From assembly GCA_024690605.1 (NCBI GenBank), contig JAILOV010000077.1:1-60427 (forward strand): 60,427 nucleotides of DNA, read 5' to 3'. The DNA comes from Lachnospiraceae bacterium. GTDB lineage: Bacteria; Bacillota; Clostridia; Lachnospirales; Lachnospiraceae. The stretch's first letter is position 1. The number at the start of each line of letters is the position of its first letter. This document shows, one piece after another, positions 18,617-28,430 of the stretch. The notes beneath the pieces are model-generated. The model was given only the letters and a program-made list of their open reading frames with translations, was not told the origin of the DNA and did no database searches. The position numbers were made by a program, and so were the translations under genes.

Positions 18617-20629
18617 TCAGAAGCCCCGTACGGGGTCAAAATCAAACTGTACCGTAATCTTCTGCAGCTCGCCCTGCGCATGCTTTGCGTTGAGAACCGA
18701 CTCCGCGAGGTCCTTGAGGTGCACCAGCAGTTCCCTGTCGGCGCTCTTCAGATAGAGGCCAAAGCGGTAAACATCGGCGATCCGCGCGATCATCGCCGGC
18801 GCGGGGCCGATGATCGTGAGCCGGTGTTCTTTTTCGAACAGTTCCCGGAGCTGCCGCGCACAGGCCTCCCCTTCGTTCTCGTCTTTGGCATACACCTGCA
18901 CCGCCAGAAGATGACCTGCCGGCGGATACTGCAGGAGTGTCCGGTAGCGCATCTCCTCCTCATAGAAGGCGTCAATGTCCTGTGACACGGCGAGCCGCAC
19001 CGCGTAGTGTTCCGGCTGATAGGTCTGGATCACCACATGCCCCGGACGCTCTCCGCGGCCTGCGCGGCCGGCTGCCTGCACCAGCAGCTGAAAAGTCCGT
19101 TCCGCGGCCCGGTAATCCCCGGTGTTCAGGGACAGGTCCGCGGCCAGGATCCCCACGGTCGTGACCGCCGGGAAATCATGTCCCTTCACGATCATCTGCG
19201 TGCCGATCAGGATGTCGGCGCCCCCGTCGGCAAAGGTCTTGAGGATCCTCTCATAACTGCCCTTTGTCCGCGTGGTGTCCGCGTCCATCCGCAGCACCCT
19301 GGCATCCGGCCAGGATCTCTTTGCCTGCAGCTCGATGGCCTCCGTCCCCGCACGGAACGAGGACACATAGCGTGATCCGCAGTCCGGGCAGACGGCCGGT
19401 ATATCCTCCGTGTGTCCGCAGTAGTGACAGACGAGGCGTCTGCCGCTGTGCGCGGACAGGGACACATCGCAGTGCGGACATTTGAACACCCTGCCGCAGG
19501 ATCTGCAGGAGACAAATCCCGCCATGCCGCGGCGGTTGATGAACAGCATCACCTGTTCGTGCTTTTCCAGGCTCTGCTCGATATGTCCGCGCAGTGCGTC
19601 GGAAAAGGGCGTCCGGTTCCCCTTTCGCAGCTCCTCCCTGAGATCGGCGATCTCCACCTCCGGCAGTGTTCCGCCGGTCAGACGCTTTGTCAGGCGGCGG
19701 AAACCGTAGATCCCCTTTTTCGCGCGATCCAGTGCCTCCATGGACGGCGTCGCGCTTCCCAGCACCACGGTCGCTCCCGCCAGCTCCGCCAGTTTCTCCG
19801 CCGTCTCTCTGGCGTGATACTTGGGCATCGTCTCGCTCTTGTAGCTTCCCTCATGTTCCTCGTCGATGACGATGAGCCCCAGGCGGGGAAAAGGTGTGAA
19901 CAGCGCACTCCGCGGCCCGATGATCACATCGATCTCACCGCGGCGTGCCCGTTCGAAATGATCGAACTTCTCCCCCTTCGAGAGCATCGAATGCATGACC
20001 GAGACCCGGTTCCCGAAACGGGCGACAAAGCGCGAAAGTGTCTGCCAGGTCAGCGCGATCTCCGGGATCAGCATGATCGCCTGCTTTCCCCGGGCGATCA
20101 TCTCCTCAATGAGCCGGATGTAGACCTCGGTCTTGCCGCTTCCCGTGATGCCGCACAAGAGCCAGGTCCTGTGCGTGCCCGCCTGCAGATCCGCGAGGAT
20201 CTCCTCCACGGCCTCCTGCTGCTCCCCGCTCAGACGGATCTCCCCCGGAGGCTCCTCCGCCTGTACCGGTGTCTCGACGGTCCGGGAGCGGACTCTGACA
20301 CTCGCGGGCAGGACCGTTTTTAACGCCGTGACCATCGTCGAGCCGCAGGTCTCTTTCATCCAGGCGGCGAGCTGCATGAGCATGGCTTCCGCCGGCAGAT
20401 CCTTTTTTTCTACAGCAAGGATATCCTTGATCTTCTCCGGATCGATCGCTGTCGTGTCCGTGATGCCGATCACCCACGCCTTTCGGCTTTTGTCACCCCT
20501 GCCGAAGGGCACGAGCACCGCCTGCCCGAGCGTGATCTCCTCCCGCAGCGCATCGGGGATCCGGTAGGTAAACGGCCGGTCGACCCGCTCATGCGAGATA
20601 TCGACGATCACATCGGCATAGCGACTCAT
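18617..20629 (-). CDS. priA: Primosomal protein N' (replication restart helicase PriA), short form
   Basis: This 670-aa helicase has the N-terminal 3'-DNA-binding domain (about 1-105), then RecA-like lobes with GITGSGKTEVY (Walker A) and DEEHEGSYKS (DEEH box). The zinc-binding cysteine clusters (CRSCGRVFKCPHC, CHYCGH, CPDCGSRY) lie between the helicase lobes. It restarts stalled replication forks. The helicase begins (LSGEQQEAV) near residue 133, about 70 residues earlier than in E. coli PriA, so the winged-helix domain appears missing. It overlaps the murE stop by four bases. Confidence 0.94.
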   Translation of the reverse strand: MSRYADVIVDISHERVDRPFTYRIPDALREEITLGQAVLVPFGRGDKSRKAWVIGITDTTAIDPEKIKDILAVEKKDLPAEAMLMQLAAWMKETCGSTMVTALKTVLPASVRVRSRTVETPVQAEEPPGEIRLSGEQQEAVEEILADLQAGTHRTWLLCGITGSGKTEVYIRLIEEMIARGKQAIMLIPEIALTWQTLSRFVARFGNRVSVMHSMLSKGEKFDHFERARRGEIDVIIGPRSALFTPFPRLGLIVIDEEHEGSYKSETMPKYHARETAEKLAELAGATVVLGSATPSMEALDRAKKGIYGFRRLTKRLTGGTLPEVEIADLREELRKGNRTPFSDALRGHIEQSLEKHEQVMLFINRRGMAGFVSCRSCGRVFKCPHCDVSLSAHSGRRLVCHYCGHTEDIPAVCPDCGSRYVSSFRAGTEAIELQAKRSWPDARVLRMDADTTRTKGSYERILKTFADGGADILIGTQMIVKGHDFPAVTTVGILAADLSLNTGDYRAAERTFQLLVQAAGRAGRGERPGHVVIQTYQPEHYAVRLAVSQDIDAFYEEEMRYRTLLQYPPAGHLLAVQVYAKDENEGEACARQLRELFEKEHRLTIIGPAPAMIARIADVYRFGLYLKSADRELLVHLKDLAESVLNAKHAQGELQKITVQFDFDPVRGF

Positions 20630-22119
20630 TGGGCCGCGAGCTCCTCCAGTATCTCACGGATCAGCACGCGCTCATCCATCGGATGCTTCTCGCCGCGGAT
20701 CTCCTGATAATCCTCATGTCCCTTTCCCGCGAGCACGATGATATCTCCCGCCTCGCCGTTTTCGATACAGTACCGGATCGCTTCCTTCCGGTCGGGGATC
20801 TCCACATAGGAGCCGGTTGTCTTGCCGATCCCCTCCTCGATGTCGTGGATGATATCCATCGGATCCTCAAACCGCGGATTGTCCGAGGTGATGACCGTGA
20901 GATCGGAGAGCTTTCCGCTGACCTCCCCCATCTGGAAGCGTCTGACCTTGGAGCGGTTGCCGCCGCAGCCGAAGAGCGTGATCAGCCGGTTCGGCCGGTA
21001 TTCCTTGAGCGTGACGAGCAGGCTCTCCAGCGCCATGGCGTTGTGGGCGTAGTCGATGAGCAGTGTGAAATCATCACGCACCGGGATCATTTCTACACGT
21101 CCCCTGACGCTCACCCGCTTCAGCGCGTCCTCGATCTGCAGATCGTCACAGTCGAAATGCTTGGCGACCGCGATGGCACAGAGCGCGTTGTAGACAGAAA
21201 AGCGCCCCGGCATCGTGAACTCCGCGCGCATCTGGGTCTTTCCGGAGACGGAAAACAGGACGCCCAGCTCGCCCGGCTTCTTGATGAGCATCGGATCCGC
21301 CGCGCGGTAGTCCGCTTCCTTTTTGAAGCCATAGGTGATGAGCTCGCAGGTGTGCCCCTCCATCACCTGTTTGAAATGCTCGTCGTCGATGTTGCCGATG
21401 CCCAGACGGCACTGTCTGAACAGAAGGGATTTGCAGTGCAGATAGTCATCAAAATCCTTGTGCTCGTTGGGCCCGATATGATCCTCCTCCAGGTTGGTGA
21501 ACACGCCGACATCGAACACAAAGCCGTCCGTCCGGTGAAGCATCAGCGCCTGCGAGGACACCTCCATCACGACCGCGGAGCAGTCGGCGTCCACCATCTT
21601 CTTCAGGGTCTCCTGCAGCAGGATCGACTCCGGTGTCGTGTTGTTCGCCGGCGTGTGCTCGTCACCGATGATCGTCTCGATCGTGCCGATCAGTCCCGTC
21701 TTGTAGCCCGCGTTCATGAGCATCTGCCGGATCAGATAGGTCGTCGTGGTCTTGCCCTTCGTGCCGGTGATCCCGATCGTCCTAAGCTTCTCCGCGGGGT
21801 GTCCGTAAAAGGCGGCCGCCATGCGCGCCATCGATGCCCGCGTGTCCGTCACGCGCACCACCGGCACCTCGCAGTCATCCGGCAGCGAGATCTCCCGGCA
21901 GACAGCCAGCGCGGCCGCTCCTTTTTCCACGGCCTCCGCCGCCAGATCATGGGAGTCCCGGTTGGCGCCCTGAATACAGATGAACAGGCTTCCCGGCGTG
22001 ATCTTGCGTGTGTCATTGCACAGCGCCGCGATCTCGATATCGCCCGCCAGAAGCTCTCTGTCGGAATTTCCCGCCGTCAGCTTAAACTTTTCCTTTTCCA
22101 GAATCTCACTCAGTCTCAT
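20626..22119 (-). CDS. murE: UDP-N-acetylmuramoyl-tripeptide synthetase, probably meso-DAP adding
   Basis: This 497-aa Mur ligase has the ATP loop GTKGKTTTT near residue 120, the central NLEEDHIGPNEH region, and the amino-acid-selecting motif DNPR near residue 405. DNPR is the form that goes with meso-diaminopimelate rather than lysine. It adds the third residue of the peptidoglycan stem peptide. I start at ATG 22119 behind AGAGGG. GTG 22152, overlapping recJ, is an alternative. Confidence 0.93.
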   Translation of the reverse strand: MRLSEILEKEKFKLTAGNSDRELLAGDIEIAALCNDTRKITPGSLFICIQGANRDSHDLAAEAVEKGAAALAVCREISLPDDCEVPVVRVTDTRASMARMAAAFYGHPAEKLRTIGITGTKGKTTTTYLIRQMLMNAGYKTGLIGTIETIIGDEHTPANNTTPESILLQETLKKMVDADCSAVVMEVSSQALMLHRTDGFVFDVGVFTNLEEDHIGPNEHKDFDDYLHCKSLLFRQCRLGIGNIDDEHFKQVMEGHTCELITYGFKKEADYRAADPMLIKKPGELGVLFSVSGKTQMRAEFTMPGRFSVYNALCAIAVAKHFDCDDLQIEDALKRVSVRGRVEMIPVRDDFTLLIDYAHNAMALESLLVTLKEYRPNRLITLFGCGGNRSKVRRFQMGEVSGKLSDLTVITSDNPRFEDPMDIIHDIEEGIGKTTGSYVEIPDRKEAIRYCIENGEAGDIIVLAGKGHEDYQEIRGEKHPMDERVLIREILEELAAQ

Positions 22120-22148
22120 GTCGTCACCCTCTTCCATCGTCCTGTGTG

Positions 22149-23921
22149 TCACAGAAAATCTTCCATCTGAAACTGCAGGCGTTCCTTGCCCTGCCAGCTG
22201 TTGATCTGCGCGTGGTACGCCATGTGAAAGGTGTAAACCCCGCGGGCTCTGAAGCCGTCATAGATATCATTCAGCCCGTCCGCACCGAACCGTTCCGTCA
22301 GAAATGCGTGGAAGCGGTCCAGTCCGCCGAACCAGATCATCTCATATTCCCGGCCTTCCGCGTCGGCGATGCGGTATTTCCCCACGTTCTTATTCTTGCC
22401 GATGATCCTGCCGCTCACGATCCGCACATCCCGTGCGGCGAACAGAGGCTCCGGATTGCCTTTGCCGAAGGGTTCCAGCACGGAAAACTGTTTCACGAGC
22501 TCCGGCGTCGCATAGGAAAGCGGCATCTCCATGTCGATGTGCAGGACCCTGGTCAGATCCCCGTCCGTCAGCGTGCAGGCCTCATTCAGTCCCTGCCGCA
22601 GCGCTTCCAGATCATCCTTTTTCAATGTGAGCCCCGCCGCCTGCTCATGCCCGCCGAAGCGGACAAAGAGATGCTCCCACGCGGACAGTCCCCGGTACAT
22701 GTCATACTGCGGGATCGAACGCCCGCTCCCCTTGATGAGTCCCGGTTCCGCGGCATCCGTCAGGATGATGGCCGGCTTGTCATAGCGCTCCCGCACCCGT
22801 CCGGCGACGATGCCGGCGATGGATTCATGACATTCCGGCAGAAAGAGCACCAGCACGCGGTCGTGCACATGGGGCTCCTGTTCGCAGAGTTCACAGGCGC
22901 GCCGCACACTCTCCGCCGTCAGCGCCTTCCTTTCCTCGTTGAGCGCCAGCAGGTCTCCGGCGAGCACGCTCGCGCGCTCCGGATCCTGGCAGGTGAGCAG
23001 ATCCATGGCGCGATGTGCGGAGTCCAAACGCCCCGTCGCGTTGAGACACGGTCCCAGCGTGAAGCCGAAATCCATCGCACGGACCTCGGACGCCTCCAGG
23101 CCGCAGGCACTGATCAGCCGGTCCAGACCGCAGTTGGCATGGTCTGACAGATGACGCAGACCCTCGCGCATGATGACCCGGTTCTCGTCGACGAGCGGCA
23201 TCACATCACAGTTGGTCGCGAACGCCGCGAACACGACCAGTTCGTTCATCAGCGCCGCCTCGTCCGCAGGCTTGTCTGTCTCAAAAAGCACCTGCAGGAA
23301 CTTGAACGCCACCACCGCGCCGCAGATCGCACGGAACGGGCTGACATCCCCCTCGCGGCCAGGATCGACGAGAGCATCCGCTTCGGGCAGGATCTCCCTC
23401 CCCTCCTCATCGCGCTTCGTCTCATGGTGGTCCGTGACCACGACTGTCATGTTAAGGCTCTTTGCCAGTGCGATCTCCGCGATCGCCCGCACGCCGTTGT
23501 CACAGGTGAGGATCACCTCTACGCCGTCCTCGGCCGCCTGCCGGATCAGATTCTCATTGAGACCATAGCCGTCCCGCACGCGGTCCGGCAGCACATAATC
23601 CAGCTTCTCCGCGCCGGCCGCCGTCAGCCCGCGGTAGAGGATATAGGTGGAGCAGATCCCGTCGACATCATAGTCGCCGATGATCCGGATCCGCTTCCCC
23701 AAGCGGATGCTCTCCCCGATGATCTTTGCCGCGCGGTCCATGTCCGTCAGAACATGCGGATCATGCAGATCGGAAAGACCGCCGGAGAGCCACACGCGGA
23801 TCATCTCATCCCCGAGCACGCCCCGGTTTCGCAGGAGCCTTGCCGTCACCTGATCGATACCGAACCGGACGGCGATATCCTGAAAATCCGCCCGTTTGGC
23901 GGCGATCATCCAGCGGGACAT
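22149..23921 (-). CDS. recJ: Single-stranded-DNA-specific exonuclease RecJ
   Basis: This 590-aa DHH-family nuclease has the metal-binding GDYDVDG near residue 80, VTDHHE near 147, and the DHHA1 domain with the GGHEQAAG motif near 425. It is followed by an OB-fold region. It degrades single-stranded DNA 5' to 3' in recombination and repair. The frame stays open to GTG 23975. I prefer ATG 23921 (MSRWMIAAK), which gives a length close to the family, but no ideal ribosome binding site decides it. Confidence 0.93.
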   Translation of the reverse strand: MSRWMIAAKRADFQDIAVRFGIDQVTARLLRNRGVLGDEMIRVWLSGGLSDLHDPHVLTDMDRAAKIIGESIRLGKRIRIIGDYDVDGICSTYILYRGLTAAGAEKLDYVLPDRVRDGYGLNENLIRQAAEDGVEVILTCDNGVRAIAEIALAKSLNMTVVVTDHHETKRDEEGREILPEADALVDPGREGDVSPFRAICGAVVAFKFLQVLFETDKPADEAALMNELVVFAAFATNCDVMPLVDENRVIMREGLRHLSDHANCGLDRLISACGLEASEVRAMDFGFTLGPCLNATGRLDSAHRAMDLLTCQDPERASVLAGDLLALNEERKALTAESVRRACELCEQEPHVHDRVLVLFLPECHESIAGIVAGRVRERYDKPAIILTDAAEPGLIKGSGRSIPQYDMYRGLSAWEHLFVRFGGHEQAAGLTLKKDDLEALRQGLNEACTLTDGDLTRVLHIDMEMPLSYATPELVKQFSVLEPFGKGNPEPLFAARDVRIVSGRIIGKNKNVGKYRIADAEGREYEMIWFGGLDRFHAFLTERFGADGLNDIYDGFRARGVYTFHMAYHAQINSWQGKERLQFQMEDFL

Positions 23922-24000
23922 CCCACCCACCATCGCGCAAAAGGCCGTGTCAAATGGTCTCTGCCCATCCGACACGGCCTCACGCTCATCATGTCCGGCC

Positions 24001-26268
24001 TCAGCCTTTCTTCTGTCTGTTCGCCCGCATCGTCCGGAGATCGGTCCACAGCGGCGATGCGATGAAGATCGAGGAATAGGTTCCCGCGATCACACCCACC
24101 ATGAGAGGGATCGCGAACAGTTTGATATCCGCGACGCCGAAGATCACCAGACACAGCACCATGAAGAAGGTGGTGAGGGAGGTGAACAGGCTTCGTGAGA
24201 TCGTCTGCGCAACGCTTCGGTTGACGATCCCCGCCACATCGCTGTTGCGCACACCCGCCGTCAGGTTCTCACGAATGCGGTCAAAGGTGACGATCGTGTC
24301 ATTGATCGAATAGCCGATGATCGTGAGGATGCAGGCGATGAAGGTGCCGCCCGCGGAGATCCGCGACAGGGCATAGCAGACCACCACCATCATCGCGTCG
24401 TGCGCCAGTGCCACGATAGCCGCGGTACCGAAGGTGAAATTGTGGAAGCGGATCGCGATGTAGATGAGCATCAGCACCAGAGCGACGATGACCGAGATGA
24501 TCGCCGCACGCAGCATCTCGCCGCTGATCGTGGAGCTGATGGTCTCCGCCGCGATATTGTCGGACGCCACGCCGTAATCGCTCTCCAGCATCGAAGCGAG
24601 TGCTTCTCTGCTCTTAAGATCAAGCGAAGCGGTCTTGAAGATGACCTGATTGGTGCCGGAAACCGTCTGCACCTGCACGGAATCGACGCCCGTCGCCGTC
24701 TTGATCTTCGGCACGACCTGTGCGTCCAGATCCGCCGTCTCCCACTGTTCGTTAAAGGTCACGCTCGTCGAGGTGCCGCCGACGAAATCAAGACTCCAGT
24801 TGAGAGCGCCCGCACCGCGCGAGCCGTTCACGATCATCACGATGAGGCCCACGGCCACGATCCCGACCGAGATCAGGTAGAAGAGCTTTCTCTTGCCGAC
24901 AAAATCAAAGGTTTTGGGCGTTTTTGCCTTGCCGTAGAATTTCTCCGAGCGGACCCCCAGTCCGTAGAACACCGCCGACACCGCACGGGTGACCAGCAGT
25001 GCCGTGAACATTGACACGATGATACCGAGGACCAGCGTCTGGGCAAAGCCCTTGATCGTGCCCGAGCCGCCGATCATGAGGACGACCGCGGCGATGATCG
25101 TCGTGATGTTGCCGTCCAGGATGGCGGACAGCGCCTTCTGATAGCCCATCTTCATCGCTTCGCCCACGACCTTGCCCTTGGCGATCTCCTCGCGGATACG
25201 GGAGAACACGATCACGTTGGCGTCGACCGCCATACCGATCGTTAAGATGATACCGGCGATACCGGGAAGGGTCAGCGTGATCTCAAAGGCATCCAGCAGG
25301 ATGATCATGAGCTCCACGTAGAACGCGAGCGCGATGCTCGCGGCAAGACCCAGAATTCTGTAGACAACGAGCAGGAAGATCACGATCAGCACAAAGCCGA
25401 CTGCTGCTGCGATCAGGCCGGACTGGATCGCGTTGGAACCCAGCTGAGCGCCGACCACGTTGGAACGCAGCTCCGTGAGGGCGAGTTTGAGTCCGCCGAT
25501 ACGGATGAGGGCAGCGAGATTCTCCGCCTCCTGATAGTCCGAATGGCCGGTGATGACCGCACGGCCGTCCGTGATCGCCGTCTGCACGGTCGGCACGCTG
25601 ATGAACTGTCCGTCATAGTAGATACCGATCGACTCGCCGGCCGCATAGGCCTTGGTCGTCGCGTCCGCGAAGGCCTTGGTCCCTTCCGGGGTGAACTCCA
25701 GCTCGACCACCGGCTCCTGATTGCCTGCCGTACCGGAATTCTGGTAGCCGGCCTGCGCGTTGGACACATCCTCGCCGGAGAGCACGATCGAACCCTCCGC
25801 CTGCAGTTCCTCGATCGTCTTGTTCAGCACATAGTTATAGGAATAGCTCTCTCCCACCGGCACCATGCCGAAGCTGTAGTTCTCATTGCCGTCTTTGTCG
25901 GTCTGCGCGATGAAATAGAGGTTACCGGGCTGTCCCAGATCCTCGAGGATCGCGTTCGCGTCGGTGACGCCGGGGATCTCGATGTTGATGCGGTTGAGCC
26001 CCTCCTGATAGACCTGCGCCTCCGTGCTGTACTGATCGACACGCTGCTGCAGCTTGTAGATCGTGTCCGCCATATCGGCGGCATCCGGCGTCTCGCCGCC
26101 GCCCACCTCATAGGTAATGGACACGCCGCCCGCCAGATCCAGACCCAGATCGATGCTGGAAAGGGATCCCGACTGGTCGCTCCCGAGACCGAAGATCGCC
26201 GTGTAACCCATGCCCGCAAGCAGCAGGACGGTGACGATCAGACCAATGACAGCTCTTGATTTCTTCAT
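24001..26268 (-). CDS. secDF: Fused protein translocase subunit SecDF
   Basis: The 755-aa protein is SecD and SecF in one chain. The SecD half has a first membrane helix, GLDLAGGVSITYEV, a large outside domain, and five helices. The SecF half begins near residue 445 and contains LDFVGGTSTSVTF and the last six helices. It uses the proton or sodium gradient to pull secreted proteins out of SecYEG. It starts three bases after the scfB stop, so it is tightly co-transcribed with the SCIFF genes. Confidence 0.96.
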   Translation of the reverse strand: MKKSRAVIGLIVTVLLLAGMGYTAIFGLGSDQSGSLSSIDLGLDLAGGVSITYEVGGGETPDAADMADTIYKLQQRVDQYSTEAQVYQEGLNRINIEIPGVTDANAILEDLGQPGNLYFIAQTDKDGNENYSFGMVPVGESYSYNYVLNKTIEELQAEGSIVLSGEDVSNAQAGYQNSGTAGNQEPVVELEFTPEGTKAFADATTKAYAAGESIGIYYDGQFISVPTVQTAITDGRAVITGHSDYQEAENLAALIRIGGLKLALTELRSNVVGAQLGSNAIQSGLIAAAVGFVLIVIFLLVVYRILGLAASIALAFYVELMIILLDAFEITLTLPGIAGIILTIGMAVDANVIVFSRIREEIAKGKVVGEAMKMGYQKALSAILDGNITTIIAAVVLMIGGSGTIKGFAQTLVLGIIVSMFTALLVTRAVSAVFYGLGVRSEKFYGKAKTPKTFDFVGKRKLFYLISVGIVAVGLIVMIVNGSRGAGALNWSLDFVGGTSTSVTFNEQWETADLDAQVVPKIKTATGVDSVQVQTVSGTNQVIFKTASLDLKSREALASMLESDYGVASDNIAAETISSTISGEMLRAAIISVIVALVLMLIYIAIRFHNFTFGTAAIVALAHDAMMVVVCYALSRISAGGTFIACILTIIGYSINDTIVTFDRIRENLTAGVRNSDVAGIVNRSVAQTISRSLFTSLTTFFMVLCLVIFGVADIKLFAIPLMVGVIAGTYSSIFIASPLWTDLRTMRANRQKKG

Positions 26269-26271
26269 TTT

Positions 26272-27750
26272 TTATTCCTCTTCTTCTGTTTCCTGTTCCG
26301 CAAGGGCGGCCCGGATCATGATCGCGCATTCGATGCGCTTTCTCTGCAGGTCGCAGCCTTCCCTGTAGACCGTATTGATATCGCCGTTAAAATTCCAGGC
26401 ATTTGCCGCACAGCCGCCGCTGCAGTAGTATCTGGCAAAGCACTGCCGGCAGGCGTCGCGGGTGTAGACATTGCTTGCGAGGAATTCCTCGCGGATATCC
26501 TGTCTCGTGATCCCGTCCCGGACGTTGCCCATGATAAACTTCTCGTTGCCGACAAACTGATGGCAGGGATAGAGATCCCCCCAGGGCGTCACGCCGAGAT
26601 ATTCGCAGCCCGTTCCGCATCCGGACAGGCGCTTGGCGACGCAGGGGCCGCCCTCGAGATCGATGTTGAAATGGAAGAAATGAAATCCCTTCCCTTTCTT
26701 CCGGTAATCCAGATACAGCTTTGCGAGCTTGTCATACTCCGCGCAGAGCGCCGGGATGTCCTCCTCCCGGATCGCCCAGGGGTCTTCGGGCTCTGCCACC
26801 ACCGGCTCGACGGAGATCTGCGTGAAGCCGAGATCTGCCAAATGCTTCACATCCTCGCAAAAATCAAGGTTCTCGCGGGTAAAGGTCCCCCGCACGAAAT
26901 ATTTCTCGCCGCCTCTCGATGCCGCCACCTGAAGATACTTCGGCACGATCTCATCATAGACACTCGCGTCCCCGGCGCGCCTCGGCCGCATCCGGTCGTT
27001 GATCTCTTTTCTGCCGTCGATCGACAGGACGATATTGTCCATCTCCCGATTGACAAAATCGAGGATCTCATCGTTCAACAGCGTTCCGTTCGTCGTGATC
27101 GTGAACCGGAAATGCTTGTCGTGCGCCTCCTCGAGCGACCGTCCGTAGCGGACGATCTCCTTGACGACATCGAAGTTCAAGAGCGGCTCTCCGCCGAAGA
27201 AATCGACCTCGAGATTCCTGCGCTTTCCGGAATTCTCTATAAGGAAATCCAGCGCAGCCTTCCCGGTCTCGGCGCTCATGAGCGCGCGATCGCCGTGATA
27301 CTCTCCCTCACCCGCAAAACAATAGCGGCAGGCAAGATTGCACGCATGCGCCACATTGAGACACAGCGCCTTCACCACCGTCTGACGCTTCTTGAAGGCC
27401 GTCGCATATTCCCGGTAAGGATCGTCCGTGTAGAGTTCCCCGTTCTCGCGAAGCGTCAGGATCTCCCGCACCGCCTCCGCAAAGAAAGCCTGCGGATCGG
27501 ATTCCCCCTCTGCCTGTGCTGCCCTCCGTGCTTCTTCCTTAAGATCCGGATAGAGCGCCGGAACAATGGCGGCCGCAAGATCCTCGGGACCGGTCTCTCC
27601 CTCTTTCCGGGCGGCCGTTCCGAAGCGCTCCTCAAGGAACGTCTCGATCCGCGGGATCAGTGTGAAGCTTAATTCATCGACCACATGAACCGCGCCGCTG
27701 TTGACATCCAGCACGATGTGATAGCCGTTGTTCCGATAGGCGTGGATCAT
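26272..27750 (-). CDS. scfB: SCIFF peptide radical SAM maturase
   Basis: This 492-aa radical SAM-SPASM enzyme has an N-terminal peptide-binding-like region (1-95), the radical SAM cysteines CNLACRYC near residue 136, DFFGGEPLLN, and a C-terminal SPASM domain (CGTGCEYLG, CRQCFARYYCSGGC) for auxiliary clusters. Characterised homologues form thioether (sactionine/ranthipeptide-type) crosslinks in the SCIFF precursor. Its substrate gene lies immediately upstream. It is co-transcribed with secDF. Confidence 0.95.
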   Translation of the reverse strand: MIHAYRNNGYHIVLDVNSGAVHVVDELSFTLIPRIETFLEERFGTAARKEGETGPEDLAAAIVPALYPDLKEEARRAAQAEGESDPQAFFAEAVREILTLRENGELYTDDPYREYATAFKKRQTVVKALCLNVAHACNLACRYCFAGEGEYHGDRALMSAETGKAALDFLIENSGKRRNLEVDFFGGEPLLNFDVVKEIVRYGRSLEEAHDKHFRFTITTNGTLLNDEILDFVNREMDNIVLSIDGRKEINDRMRPRRAGDASVYDEIVPKYLQVAASRGGEKYFVRGTFTRENLDFCEDVKHLADLGFTQISVEPVVAEPEDPWAIREEDIPALCAEYDKLAKLYLDYRKKGKGFHFFHFNIDLEGGPCVAKRLSGCGTGCEYLGVTPWGDLYPCHQFVGNEKFIMGNVRDGITRQDIREEFLASNVYTRDACRQCFARYYCSGGCAANAWNFNGDINTVYREGCDLQRKRIECAIMIRAALAEQETEEEE

Positions 27751-27768
27751 GAGGAAGGATGCCGTCTC

Positions 27769-27918
27769 TTATTTCTTTAACTGCTCGCAGCTCTGGTTGC
27801 CGACCGTGCAACTGGTCTTGCAGGCCGACTGGCAGGATGTCTGGCACTCGCCGCAGCCGCCCTTCTTCAGGGATTCCTGCAGGTTCCTGGTGTTCAGGGT
27901 CTTGATGTGCTTCTTCAT
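27769..27918 (-). CDS. scfA: SCIFF ribosomal peptide precursor (six cysteines in forty-five)
   Basis: The 49-aa peptide carries exactly six cysteines (22, 25, 29, 33, 37, 44) in its C-terminal half after a leader MKKHIKTLNTRNLQESLKKG. ATG 27918 follows GAGGAGG. It is the substrate of ScfB, encoded 18 bp downstream. The biological role of the mature peptide is unknown. It has a clear promoter and a leader hairpin. Confidence 0.95.
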   Translation of the reverse strand: MKKHIKTLNTRNLQESLKKGGCGECQTSCQSACKTSCTVGNQSCEQLKK

Positions 27919-27946
27919 AAAAGCCTCCTCGTTAAACATGATAAAC

Positions 27947-27968
27947 CGCACCGGATCTCCCCGGTGCG
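27947..27968. other. Stem-loop in the scfA leader
   Basis: CGCACCGG (27947-27954) and CCGGTGCG (27961-27968) enclose a 6-nt loop. It would lie near the 5' end of the scfA transcript, upstream of the ribosome binding site. It may stabilise the message; no U-tract follows. Confidence 0.55.
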
Positions 27969-27981
27969 CATACATTGCAGT

Positions 27982-28010
27982 ATTTTAGCACAAGGCACCT
28001 TTTCGGTCAA
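27982..28010 (-). promoter_or_regulatory. SigA-type promoter of scfA-scfB-secDF
   Basis: TTGACC (28010-28005), a 17-bp spacer, then TAAAAT (27987-27982) on the minus strand, about 65 bp before the scfA start codon. Confidence 0.75.
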
Positions 28011-28022
28011 GACGGAGATCGT

Positions 28023-28430
28023 TCACCACCGCTTCGTGATCGTCAGGATGTTCTTCCCGTCTTTACGCTCATATTGCACGTCATCCATGCTCTTCTTGAC
28101 CATATAGATCCCCAGGCCGCCGATCTGCCGTTCCTCCGCGGGCAGCGTCACGTCCGGATCGGGCTTGGCGAGCGGATCAAAGGGCTTGCCGCTGTCGATA
28201 AAGGTGATCGTGATGCCCGAAGGATCCTCGGAAAACTCCGTCTGCACCACCGCCTCTCCGATCTCCGGCGTGTAGGCGTAGTGCGCGATGTTGACATAGA
28301 TCTCCTCCACCGCGATGTTGATCTGGATGACCAGCTTCGGCGGACAGTCATGCTCCTCCAGCTGCTCCTCGACGAACGCGATCACCTCGTCGAGATTGTC
28401 CAGTTTTGCCACATTTCTTAACTCCCGCAT
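28023..28430 (-). CDS. RsbW-like anti-sigma/serine kinase (HATPase_c_2)
   Basis: This 135-aa protein is a single GHKL ATPase domain of the RsbW/SpoIIAB type. The N-box VEEIYVN is near residue 46, the G1 box FIDSGKPFDPL near 80, and the GGLGIYMVKK box near 105, all intact. Such proteins phosphorylate a STAS antagonist and bind a partner protein or sigma factor. Its ATG overlaps the phosphatase stop (TGATG). It is the last gene of the operon. Confidence 0.9.
   Translation of the reverse strand: MRELRNVAKLDNLDEVIAFVEEQLEEHDCPPKLVIQINIAVEEIYVNIAHYAYTPEIGEAVVQTEFSEDPSGITITFIDSGKPFDPLAKPDPDVTLPAEERQIGGLGIYMVKKSMDDVQYERKDGKNILTITKRW

Noticed and set aside
28023..28430. The RsbW-like protein as anti-sigma factor of the ECF sigma in the secretion locus
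   Set aside because: RsbW-type proteins act on SigB/SigF-type sigma factors with region 3, which this ECF protein lacks. The genes are 18 kb apart in different units.
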